From assembly GCA_024274995.1 (NCBI GenBank), contig JAJSAA010000219.1, forward strand, positions 1-13,526: 13,526 bases of DNA. The letters run 5' to 3'. Under the pieces are notes generated by a model. The model was not told where the DNA came from, searched no databases, and saw only the letters and a program-made list of their open reading frames with translations. Shown piece by piece: positions 7,098 to 13,526 of this stretch. The translations under genes were made by a program, and so were the position numbers. The stretch's first letter is position 1, and every line of letters starts with the position of its first letter. The DNA is from Deltaproteobacteria bacterium. Its GTDB lineage: Bacteria; Desulfobacterota; Desulfobulbia; Desulfobulbales; VMSU01.

Positions 7098-7712
7098 ATG
7101 AAAGAAAAAATTATCCTGATAGGCGGCGGCGGCCATTGCAAATCATGTATTGACGTGATTGAACAGGAAGGGCGGTTTGTTATCGTCGGTATCACTGACC
7201 GACCAGATAAGCTTGGCGAAAAATTGTTGGGCTACACCATATTTGCGAGTGACCACAAAATTCCGAGCCTGGCCGCAGGTCATCTGTTTCTGATCACTAT
7301 CGGTCAAATCCGTTCAGCCGAGCCAAGGATCAGTTTATACAATACCTTACTGGCGGCCAAGGCCGTTCTTGCTACCGTGGTTTCCCCCCGGGCATACGTG
7401 TCTTCTCATGCCGCAATAGGGCAAGGTACCATCGTTATGCACGGTGCTATGGTTAATGCCGGTGCCAGGGTGGGGAAAAACTGTATCATTAACTCGTACG
7501 CCTTGATAGAGCATGATGCGGTTATCAGCGATCACTGCCATATTTCTACTGGTGCTATTATCAATGGCGGCGTTCAGGTTGGCGAACAGACATTTATTGG
7601 CAGCAGGGCCATGCTTCGGGAGTATATAATTGTTGGGGCCAAGTCATTTATTGCTGCCGGGATGAGTGTTTATCATGACTTATTGGAACGGAGCAAGGTG
7701 AAACCCGGATGA
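7098..7712 (+). CDS. legH: NeuD/PglD-type sugar N-acetyltransferase, likely LegH
   Basis: 204 residues. The N-terminal IILIGGGGHCKSCIDVI is the nucleotide-sugar-binding Rossmann half seen in NeuD and PglD. Residues ~95-200 are left-handed beta-helix hexapeptide repeats (for example IGQGTIVMHGAMVNAGARVG). H139 in the ALIEHDAVI motif corresponds to the catalytic base of PglD. In this context it should acetylate the 4-amino group made by LegC, giving the diacetylated sugar nucleotide for LegG. No good Shine-Dalgarno precedes the ATG at 7098. The frame ends in an ATGA overlap with legI. A NeuD role acting elsewhere in sialic acid metabolism cannot be excluded by sequence. Confidence 0.82.
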   Translation: MKEKIILIGGGGHCKSCIDVIEQEGRFVIVGITDRPDKLGEKLLGYTIFASDHKIPSLAAGHLFLITIGQIRSAEPRISLYNTLLAAKAVLATVVSPRAYVSSHAAIGQGTIVMHGAMVNAGARVGKNCIINSYALIEHDAVISDHCHISTGAIINGGVQVGEQTFIGSRAMLREYIIVGAKSFIAAGMSVYHDLLERSKVKPG

Positions 7713-8725
7713 GCAACAAACCCAATCACGTTTTTATCATTGCCGAAGCAGGAGTCAATCACAACGGTGATATAGAGCTTGCTAAAAAACTTGTAGAGGC
7801 TGCGGCTGCGGCTGGTGCAGATGCGGTGAAATTCCAGACGTTTCGGGCCAAAAATATCGTCACCAGACAAGCAGCAAAAGCATCATATCAGCAGGAAAGT
7901 ACAGCGAACGATGAATCTCAATTTGCAATGCTCAAGCGCCTGGAACTCACTCACGATGAATTTCGACAATTAAGCGGACTGTGCAAAAAGCAAAATATTC
8001 TTTTTCTTTCTACCCCCTTTGATATTGAAAGTCTTGAATTACTTAATAATATAGGAATACCTATCTTTAAGATCCCATCGGGGGAAATTACCAACCTGCC
8101 TTTACTCCGAAGCATCGGTTACCTTGGCAAAAAGATCATCTTGTCCACCGGAATGGCCGACATAATAGAAATCAAGGCAGCGCTGCATATTCTGGAGAAG
8201 GCCGGGACAAAACGAGATGATATTACCCTGCTGCACTGCAATACAGAATACCCAACTCCCATGCAAGATGTCAATCTCAGGGCCATGACATCCATGGCTG
8301 ACATTTTTGGCGTAGCTGTCGGTTATTCGGACCACACTTTAGGCATTGAAATCCCCATTGCCGCCGTATCATTAGGTGCCGCAGTGATTGAAAAGCATTT
8401 TACCATCGATAAAAACCTTGCCGGCCCAGACCATAGGGCATCACTTGACCCGGCAGAACTTAACGCAATGGTGGCAGCCATTCGAAATATCGAAATTGCT
8501 CTGGGAGACGATATCAAGAAAGCATCGGCATCAGAACTACCCAACCGCGCCAAAATCCGCAAAAGTATTTTTGCCGCTATACCAATCAAGAAGGATGATG
8601 TTTTTTCTGCATCAAACCTTTGCGTAAAAAGGCCTGGAACCGGCATATCCCCGATGAAATGGGATGATGTTATAGGGCGTCGCGCCAAGAAAAATTTTAC
8701 GGTAGATGAGGAGATAGAATTATGA
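7709..8725 (+). CDS. legI: N,N'-diacetyllegionaminate synthase LegI (NeuB family)
   Basis: 338 residues with the NeuB fold: A12-E-A-G-V-N-H-N-G20, KFQTF, STPFD, KIPSGEITN, STGMA, HCNTEYPTP, GYSDHT, EKHFTID and GPDHRAS, followed by a C-terminal SAF (antifreeze-like) domain from about residue 282. It condenses phosphoenolpyruvate with the 2,4-diacetamido-trideoxymannose made by LegG. The neighbouring legB/legC genes distinguish it from sialic acid synthase. AAGGTGA at 7695-7701 is a good ribosome binding site, and the ATGA overlap suggests translational coupling with legH. Its stop overlaps the next ATG in the same ATGA fashion. Confidence 0.92.
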   Translation: MSNKPNHVFIIAEAGVNHNGDIELAKKLVEAAAAAGADAVKFQTFRAKNIVTRQAAKASYQQESTANDESQFAMLKRLELTHDEFRQLSGLCKKQNILFLSTPFDIESLELLNNIGIPIFKIPSGEITNLPLLRSIGYLGKKIILSTGMADIIEIKAALHILEKAGTKRDDITLLHCNTEYPTPMQDVNLRAMTSMADIFGVAVGYSDHTLGIEIPIAAVSLGAAVIEKHFTIDKNLAGPDHRASLDPAELNAMVAAIRNIEIALGDDIKKASASELPNRAKIRKSIFAAIPIKKDDVFSASNLCVKRPGTGISPMKWDDVIGRRAKKNFTVDEEIEL

Positions 8726-8877
8726 AGATTCTATTTATTGGAACCGTACGCTCCAGCCTTATGGCTCTGAGCAAGCTTCTTGAAATGAATGCCCATATTG
8801 TGGGTGTGGTTACAAAAAAAGACTCGCCCTACAACGCTGATTTCGCCCCCTTGTGCCATAAAAAGGAGATATTTTAA
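8722..8877 (+). pseudogene. 51-codon remnant of a formyltransferase-like gene
   Basis: The reading frame starts with ATGA overlapping the legI stop and encodes 51 residues beginning MKILFIGTVRSSLMALSKLL, then a second strand reading HIVGVVTKKDS and ending APLCHKKEIF. This resembles the first beta-alpha-beta unit of methionyl-tRNA-formyltransferase-like proteins found in sugar biosynthesis loci (normally about 200-300 residues). The active-site region is missing altogether. The last codons contain the AAAAGGAGAT ribosome binding site of legG, and its TAA overlaps the legG ATG (TAATG). It looks like a deletion remnant kept as a translational coupler; a genuine small protein is possible but less likely. 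Confidence 0.65.
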
Positions 8878-10052
8878 TGCGAAAAATTTGCGTCTTCACA
8901 GGAACAAGAGCCGACTACGGCCTCCTACGCCCCCTTATGACTGCCATCCGGAATGATCCGGCCATGAGTCTTCAGGTTCTGGTTACCGGCATGCACCTCT
9001 CACCTGAATTTGGGCTGACATATAAAGAAATTGAAAGGGACGGTTTCTCTATTAACGAAAAAGTGGAGATATTACTAAGCTCCGGCTCAAGTGCTGGGAT
9101 CAGCAAGGCTGTTGGCCTTGGCCTCATTAGTTTCTGTGACAGCCTCAAGCGTCTCAAGCCCGATCTATTAGTTATCCTTGGAGATCGTTTCGAAGCTTTT
9201 TCTATAGCGACAGCTGCTATGTTGTCTGGTGTCATTCCTATTGCGCATCTCCACGGTGGCGAAGCAACATTTGGGGTGATCGACGAACCTATTCGCCACT
9301 CAATCACAAAAATGAGTCACCTACACTTTACCAGCACAGAAAAATATCGGCAGCGTGTCATCCAATTGGGGGAAAAGCCAGAACGAGTATTCAATGTCGG
9401 CGCTCTGGGCGTTGAAAATATCAAAACCATTGACTTACTCACAAAAAAGCAATTAGCCAAGGTCATCGGATTCTCGCCAGATCAAGACTTTGCATTAGTT
9501 ACCTTTCATCCGGTGACCCTTGAGCAAAATAGTGCAGAGAAACAATTTACAGCATTACTATCTGCATTAGCCGAGTTCCCGGAGATGAAGATCATCTTTA
9601 CCAAAGCTAATGCCGACACCGATAGTCGAATCATCAACCAGTTAATAGACCGATATATTGATAAAGAGCCGGAAAGATGCCGCGCCTTCTCCTCAATGGG
9701 ACAACTTAACTATCTCAGTGCCATGCGCTACTGCCGGGCAGTTGTGGGCAATTCTTCCAGTGGCATTATCGAGGCCCCCAGCCTGCATATACCCACCATA
9801 AATATTGGCAACCGTCAGCAGGGGCGACTACACTCCGATAGCGTCATAGATTGCGTCCCTGACACAAAAGCCATTACCATGGCAATACGAACGGCTCTCA
9901 CGGGGGCCTTTCAAGCTACTTTACGCCAGAGCTCAAATCCGTACGAGAAAGCTGATACGGTAAAAAATATAGTCCGGATTATTAAACAAACGAATATTGA
10001 TGACATAATAAGAAAAGAGTTCTACGACCTGTCAGCTCCAAGACCATTATGA
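8877..10052 (+). CDS. legG: Hydrolysing nucleotide-sugar 2-epimerase LegG (NeuC family)
   Basis: 391 residues with the NeuC fold: CVFTGTRADYGLLRPL (G9-T-R-A-D-Y-G15), VILGDRFEAFS, HLHGGEATFGVIDEPIRHSITKMSHLHF and VGNSSSGIIEAPS. The enzyme removes the nucleotide and inverts C2, producing the 2,4-diacetamido-2,4,6-trideoxymannose used by LegI. The start at 8877 has a strong AAAAGGAGAT nine bases upstream, located inside the preceding remnant. Length is normal for the family. The short N-terminal extension seen in some NeuC proteins is absent. Confidence 0.92.
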   Translation: MRKICVFTGTRADYGLLRPLMTAIRNDPAMSLQVLVTGMHLSPEFGLTYKEIERDGFSINEKVEILLSSGSSAGISKAVGLGLISFCDSLKRLKPDLLVILGDRFEAFSIATAAMLSGVIPIAHLHGGEATFGVIDEPIRHSITKMSHLHFTSTEKYRQRVIQLGEKPERVFNVGALGVENIKTIDLLTKKQLAKVIGFSPDQDFALVTFHPVTLEQNSAEKQFTALLSALAEFPEMKIIFTKANADTDSRIINQLIDRYIDKEPERCRAFSSMGQLNYLSAMRYCRAVVGNSSSGIIEAPSLHIPTINIGNRQQGRLHSDSVIDCVPDTKAITMAIRTALTGAFQATLRQSSNPYEKADTVKNIVRIIKQTNIDDIIRKEFYDLSAPRPL

Positions 10053-10061
10053 GGCATAACT

Positions 10062-11126
10062 ATGTATAAAGACTGGGAAAAAGCCTTGATACCGTCCTCC
10101 ACCTCTATTATTGAGGCCATGCGACTTATTGACAAAATCGCCTTACAGATACTGCTCGTAACCACTGAAGACAAAACTCTCCTGGGAACAATCACGGATG
10201 GCGATATACGCCGGGCTATCCTTAGAGGCGGATCGATGGAAGACTCTATCGAGAGCGTGATGAACACCAAGCCCACGGCCTTCACTGCTGACGAAAGTGT
10301 GGAAGACATGTTGGTGGCGATGCGGCTCCTGAAAATATCTAAAGTGCCAGTTGTCGATCAAAAGAACAGAGTTGTGGGCTTGGAAATAATAGACGAACTA
10401 CTGCGCCCTGCCCCTAAGGATAATCCTGTTGTTTTAATGGCAGGCGGTCTCGGAACCAGGCTTGCATCTCTCACTCAAGAATGTCCCAAACCATTACTCC
10501 AAGTGGGTAATCGACCGGTGTTACAAACTATACTGGAGAACTTCGTTGCATATGGATTCCACAATTTTTATTTCTCTGTAAATTATAAGGCCGAGATGAT
10601 CAAAAAATTTTTCGGCGATGGTTCTAAATGGGGCGTCAGTATTAAATATATCCATGAAAACAAACGAATGGGTACAGCCGGGGCTCTGAGTTTATTGCCG
10701 GAAAGGCCGAAGATGCCGGTATTTGTCATGAATGGCGACATACTGACCAAAGTAAACTTCATCCAGCTCCTCGATTTTCATACCGAGCATCGGGCTGTCG
10801 CAACTATGTGTGCTTTTAAATATGGCTTGCAGATCCCATATGGGGTCTTGCAGATTGATGATAATAGCCTTGTCAAAATAGACGAAAAACCAGTCCAAAG
10901 CTTCTTTGTCAATGCCGGCATATATGTCTTGGAACCACGAGCATTAGACCACATACCGGCAGACACTTTTTTTGACATGCCTAACCTCTATGAAAAACTT
11001 ATTGAATCCAAGCAGGAGGCCGTAGTCTTTCCACTCAGAGAATATTGGTTAGATATCGGCCATATGTCTGACTTTGAAAGAGCCCAGGGGGACTTCCATA
11101 AAATATTCGATAACGAAGAGAGTTAA
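10062..11126 (+). CDS. ptmE: CBS-domain sugar-phosphate nucleotidyltransferase, PtmE-like
   Basis: 354 residues. Residues ~8-118 are a tandem CBS pair (LLGTITDGDIRRAIL; PVVDQKNRVVGLEIIDEL), followed by a nucleotidyltransferase domain with A127-G-G-L-G-T-R-L134, CPKPLLQVGNRPVL and the metal-binding D226 in MNGD. The same architecture and gene order (neuB-neuC-ptmE-ptmB) occurs at the Campylobacter jejuni legionaminic acid locus, where PtmE makes the GDP-glucosamine precursor. This suggests a GDP-linked route here too (inference). A GAGG lies 8 bases before the ATG. The CBS pair could bind an adenine nucleotide and regulate activity. A generic mannose- or glucose-1-phosphate transferase remains possible. 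Confidence 0.82.
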   Translation: MYKDWEKALIPSSTSIIEAMRLIDKIALQILLVTTEDKTLLGTITDGDIRRAILRGGSMEDSIESVMNTKPTAFTADESVEDMLVAMRLLKISKVPVVDQKNRVVGLEIIDELLRPAPKDNPVVLMAGGLGTRLASLTQECPKPLLQVGNRPVLQTILENFVAYGFHNFYFSVNYKAEMIKKFFGDGSKWGVSIKYIHENKRMGTAGALSLLPERPKMPVFVMNGDILTKVNFIQLLDFHTEHRAVATMCAFKYGLQIPYGVLQIDDNSLVKIDEKPVQSFFVNAGIYVLEPRALDHIPADTFFDMPNLYEKLIESKQEAVVFPLREYWLDIGHMSDFERAQGDFHKIFDNEES

Positions 11127-11133
11127 CAGCCAT

Positions 11134-11832
11134 ATGATAGACCACAAAAAAGTTCTCGCTATTATCCCTGCTCGTGGTGGTTCAAAAGGGTTACCACACA
11201 AAAACCTCATAGAAGTTGGAGGCAAGCCCTTACTTGCCTGGACTATCATAGAGGCTCTAAAATCCCGCCTTATTGACCGACTCATCCTCTCTTCGGAAGA
11301 CGTGGAAATTATCGAGATTGCCAAGAAATGGGGCTGTGAGATTCCCTTTGTCCGTCCCTCAAACCTAGCCACGGATAATGCAACAACAGCCGAGGTAGCA
11401 CTCCATACCTTGAAAAAACTTGATGATAATTACGACTATGTTGTTATTTTACAACCGACCTCTCCCTTGCGCTCTTATCAAGACATCGACAACTGCATAG
11501 AGGATTGTCATCACAGAAACACATCCTCCTGTGTCACTGTCTCGAAGGCGGAAAAGAGCCCGTTCTGGATGTACTTTTTGGACAACGGCAACCACATGCA
11601 GGCAGTTATTGATACCACGAACAGGCCGACCCGCAGACAAGAATTACCGCCAGCTTACGCCTTAAACGGCGCTGTCTATGTAGTCAAAAGTGAATGCCTG
11701 CAAAAAACTGGAAAGTTTATCCACAAAGACACCATTGCCCATATCATGCCTTGGGAACGATCAATTGATATTGACACCAAAACTGATCTTAATATTTTCC
11801 GCTACCTTCTAACGACCACTAAAAACAGATAA
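11134..11832 (+). CDS. legF: CMP-N,N'-diacetyllegionaminic acid synthetase LegF
   Basis: 232 residues, the usual length for this cytidylyltransferase family. Motifs: I11-P-A-R-G-G-S-K-G-L-P-H-K-N-L for CTP binding, L106-Q-P-T-S-P-L-R113, and D212-I-D214 near the C-terminus for metal binding. It activates the nonulosonic acid with CTP for use by Maf. An ATG at 11074 would overlap ptmE and add 20 residues with no family similarity, so the ATG at 11134 is chosen; it starts 7 bases after the ptmE stop with a poor Shine-Dalgarno. NeuA or PseF would look similar; the leg context decides. Confidence 0.9.
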   Translation: MIDHKKVLAIIPARGGSKGLPHKNLIEVGGKPLLAWTIIEALKSRLIDRLILSSEDVEIIEIAKKWGCEIPFVRPSNLATDNATTAEVALHTLKKLDDNYDYVVILQPTSPLRSYQDIDNCIEDCHHRNTSSCVTVSKAEKSPFWMYFLDNGNHMQAVIDTTNRPTRRQELPPAYALNGAVYVVKSECLQKTGKFIHKDTIAHIMPWERSIDIDTKTDLNIFRYLLTTTKNR

Positions 11833-11871
11833 TAGACCTCTATTCAGCCAACAATGCCAAGGAGAAGATAG

Positions 11872-13263
11872 ATGAAAATATTACTGATAGTTTACAACAA
11901 CGACTCATACATCCATTGGTTCCCCCAAGGACTGGCCTACATAAGTGCCGTCCTTACAAAGGAAGGTCACGATGTTGAGATATACAACCAAGATATCAAC
12001 CACTATCCGGACGAACATCTCACTTCCTACCTGAATAACAATATATTTGATGTTGTCGGCGTCAGCATAATTGCCGGGTACTATCAGCACAAGAAACTAC
12101 TGAGTATCTCTCGAGCTGTTGCTATATCAAAGAACAGGCCGGAGTACTATATAATCGGCGGACACGGACCTTCCCCAGAGCCAGAATATTTCCTAAAAAA
12201 AGCAGAGGCAGATATCGCTGTCATCGGGGAAGGTGAGCAAACTATTGTCGAACTTCTGACCGCTCTTGCTAACCATGAATCACTACACAACATCAAAGGT
12301 ATCGCCTACTTGGACGGTAATAGTGTGCATATTAACGAACGGCGAGATCTAATCCAGGATATCGACAATATTCCCTGGCCCGCATACGAACTATTTCCAA
12401 TCAACCACTATCGCCTCTTACGTATGCCTCATGCAAACCACAACGATTTCGTGATGCCCATACTTTCAGGCAGAGGATGCACATTCACATGTAACTTCTG
12501 TTATCGTATGGATCAGGGATTTCGGCCGCGTAGTCCCGAAGCAATCATCGAGGAAATCAAATATCTCAAAGAAGATTTCGGAATCACTTACATTGCCTTT
12601 TCCGACGAATTGCTCATGTCATCAAAGCAACGCACTACAGAGATTTGCGAAGCCTTTATCAAGGCAGAGCTAAATATCAAGTGGGACTGTAATGGGCGCC
12701 TGAATTATGCTGCCCCTGAAGTTCTCAACATCATGAAGAAGGCCGGCTGCGTTTTTATTAATTACGGCATTGAGGCCTTTGATGACGAAGTATTGCACAA
12801 TATAAACAAGGCGCTGACGACAAAACAGATAGAACGCGGCATTGATGCAACCCTCGCTGCTGGCATAAGCCCTGGGCTTAACATGCTTTTCGGTCATATA
12901 GGCGACAACAGAGAAACTCTGCAAGCGGCTGTTGACTTCCTCATTAAGCATGATGATGGCGCCCAGATGCGTACCATCAGGCCAGTTACGCCTTACCCTG
13001 GTTCTCCTCTTTATTATCATGCCATTGAACATGGCTTTATTGAGGATATTGATGACTTTTACAAAACAAAACACCTCAATTCAGATCTCTTTGCTGTCAA
13101 TTTCACAAATCTTTCTGAGGAAGATTTATATTCAGCATTAATGCAGGCCAATATCGCTCTCACTGAAAACTATTTCGCCAATAAAAAGAAGATTATGACA
13201 AGTCAGGTAAGAGAACTCTACTCGAACAGAGATGCATCATTTAGAGGGTTTAGACAATCTTAG
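11872..13263 (+). CDS. B12-binding radical SAM protein of unknown substrate
   Basis: 463 residues. Residues 1-~140 look like a cobalamin-binding domain (FPQGLAYISAVLTKEGHDVEIY, DVVGVSIIAGYYQH, YIIGGHGPSPEPEYFL, IGEGEQTIVELL). A DxHxxG motif was not seen, so cobalamin would bind without the protein histidine. The radical SAM domain follows with C203-xxx-C207-xx-C210 in GRGCTFTCNFC for the 4Fe-4S cluster. The C-terminal ~120 residues are specific. Such enzymes include class B methyltransferases and cyclases. Placed 39 bases after legF, in the same direction, with AAGGAG seven bases before the ATG, it may modify the nonulosonic acid, its nucleotide precursor or flagellin. No substrate can be read from the sequence. 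Confidence 0.88.
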   Translation: MKILLIVYNNDSYIHWFPQGLAYISAVLTKEGHDVEIYNQDINHYPDEHLTSYLNNNIFDVVGVSIIAGYYQHKKLLSISRAVAISKNRPEYYIIGGHGPSPEPEYFLKKAEADIAVIGEGEQTIVELLTALANHESLHNIKGIAYLDGNSVHINERRDLIQDIDNIPWPAYELFPINHYRLLRMPHANHNDFVMPILSGRGCTFTCNFCYRMDQGFRPRSPEAIIEEIKYLKEDFGITYIAFSDELLMSSKQRTTEICEAFIKAELNIKWDCNGRLNYAAPEVLNIMKKAGCVFINYGIEAFDDEVLHNINKALTTKQIERGIDATLAAGISPGLNMLFGHIGDNRETLQAAVDFLIKHDDGAQMRTIRPVTPYPGSPLYYHAIEHGFIEDIDDFYKTKHLNSDLFAVNFTNLSEEDLYSALMQANIALTENYFANKKKIMTSQVRELYSNRDASFRGFRQS

Positions 13264-13286
13264 GGTGTGATGGTCGAACGGTATTT

Positions 13287-13361
13287 ATTCGGCGGGGGAT
13301 TCGGAGCGGGGTATTCGGGTAGAGTAGAGCGGGGGATTCGGGTATTCGGGGACAGACCACG
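13287..13361. repeat. Clustered ATTCGG repeats, REP-like remnant
   Basis: ATTCGG occurs five times, at 13287, 13299, 13313, 13336 and 13344, mostly inside G-rich units such as CGGGGGATTCGGG and CGGGGTATTCGGG, and ending in TATTCGGGGACAGACCACG. Spacing is irregular (12, 14, 23, 8). The G-richness contrasts with the AT-rich surroundings. The ending resembles intergenic repeats I associate with REP-type tyrosine transposases in several genomes, but that is from memory. No transposase, target duplication or CRISPR structure is present. Confidence 0.5.
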
Positions 13362-13440
13362 ACAAAAAGTCCCAAAGGCATTCTGAAAATGTTCATTAGT
13401 TCATGCAATAACGCAAGCCTCGAGCCTAACTCCATAATTA

Positions 13441-13481
13441 TTGACAAAAGTATAATTTGTTGCCATATATGTAACTATAAT
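13441..13481 (+). promoter_or_regulatory. Possible promoter region of the last gene
   Basis: TTGACA at 13441-13446 is a perfect -35. TATATG lies 19 bases downstream (13466-13471) and a perfect TATAAT at 13476-13481 is too far from it (29 bases). The stretch is AT-rich, and the gene beyond has an excellent ribosome binding site, so a promoter is plausible, but the spacing does not fit the sigma-70 rule well. Confidence 0.3.
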
Positions 13482-13504
13482 AATTTTAATAAGGAGGGTT
13501 CATC

Positions 13505-13526
13505 ATGGCAACTAACGTAAAAACAG
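13505..13526 (+). CDS. Start of an unidentified gene (cut by window edge)
   Basis: ATG at 13505 is preceded by AAGGAGG (13491-13497) at seven bases, close to the ideal Shine-Dalgarno sequence, and an AT-rich upstream region. Only seven full codons are visible (MATNVKT). This is too little to identify a family; another flagellin or a highly expressed protein would be compatible. It is separated from the radical SAM gene by 241 bases including the ATTCGG repeats, so it is probably not in the same operon. Confidence 0.6.

Noticed and set aside
11074..11133. Upstream in-frame ATG for legF
   Set aside because: The extra 20 residues overlap ptmE and lie before the conserved N-terminal strand; the ATG at 11134 fits the family.
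12670..13074. 134-codon minus-strand open frame
   Set aside because: Antisense to the C-terminal half of the radical SAM protein; low-complexity content typical of a shadow frame.
13287..13361. CRISPR array
   Set aside because: Repeat units are only 6-13 bases and spacing is irregular (8-23 bases); no array structure or cas genes.
13348..13373. Rho-independent terminator for the operon
   Set aside because: Only a 5-bp GGGAC/GTCCC pairing around a 15-base loop, with no following T-run. No convincing intrinsic terminator was found after the radical SAM gene.

Overview
The window is a flagellin and flagellin-glycosylation locus from a motile Gram-negative bacterium. The flagellin wording, the tetratricopeptide-extended Maf protein and the sigma-28/sigma-54-like promoters suggest Desulfobacterota (Desulfobulbales-like). 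That assignment is a pattern-based guess, with no database search behind it.

Layout: positions 1-1456 (minus strand) hold the first 485 codons of a flagellin whose C-terminus lies outside the window. A 513-base divergent intergenic region (1457-1969) follows. It carries a sigma-28-like promoter firing toward the flagellin, a long (~210 nt) flagellin leader with two hairpins that display GGA in their loops (one on the ribosome binding site), and a sigma-54-like promoter firing rightward. From 1970 to 13263 all genes are on the plus strand and tightly packed: a Maf-type flagellin glycosyltransferase with C-terminal tetratricopeptide repeats; legB, legC, a legH/neuD-type acetyltransferase, and legI; a 51-codon remnant of a formyltransferase-like gene; then legG, ptmE, legF and a B12-binding radical SAM protein. 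A G-rich intergenic stretch with five ATTCGG copies (13287-13349) comes next, and the window ends seven codons into another gene with a very strong ribosome binding site.

How it works together: LegB, LegC, LegH, LegG, LegI and LegF form a complete set for making CMP-activated N,N'-diacetyllegionaminic acid from a nucleotide-linked GlcNAc. The adjacent CBS-nucleotidyltransferase (PtmE-like) hints that the nucleotide is GDP, as in Campylobacter. Maf is the expected transferase that puts the nonulosonic acid on Ser/Thr of the flagellin encoded next door. The variable domain of that flagellin is an unusually Ser/Thr-rich hexad-repeat region. The radical SAM enzyme has no place in the known core pathway and is the best candidate for an undescribed step, perhaps a sugar or flagellin modification.

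The most interesting points are the hexad-repeat flagellin insert, the tandem CsrA-like sites in the flagellin leader, the B12-radical SAM gene at the end of the legionaminate operon, and the formyltransferase remnant that now only carries the legG ribosome binding site. Genes from about 7100 onward look more AT-rich than maf-legB-legC, so the cluster may be mosaic.
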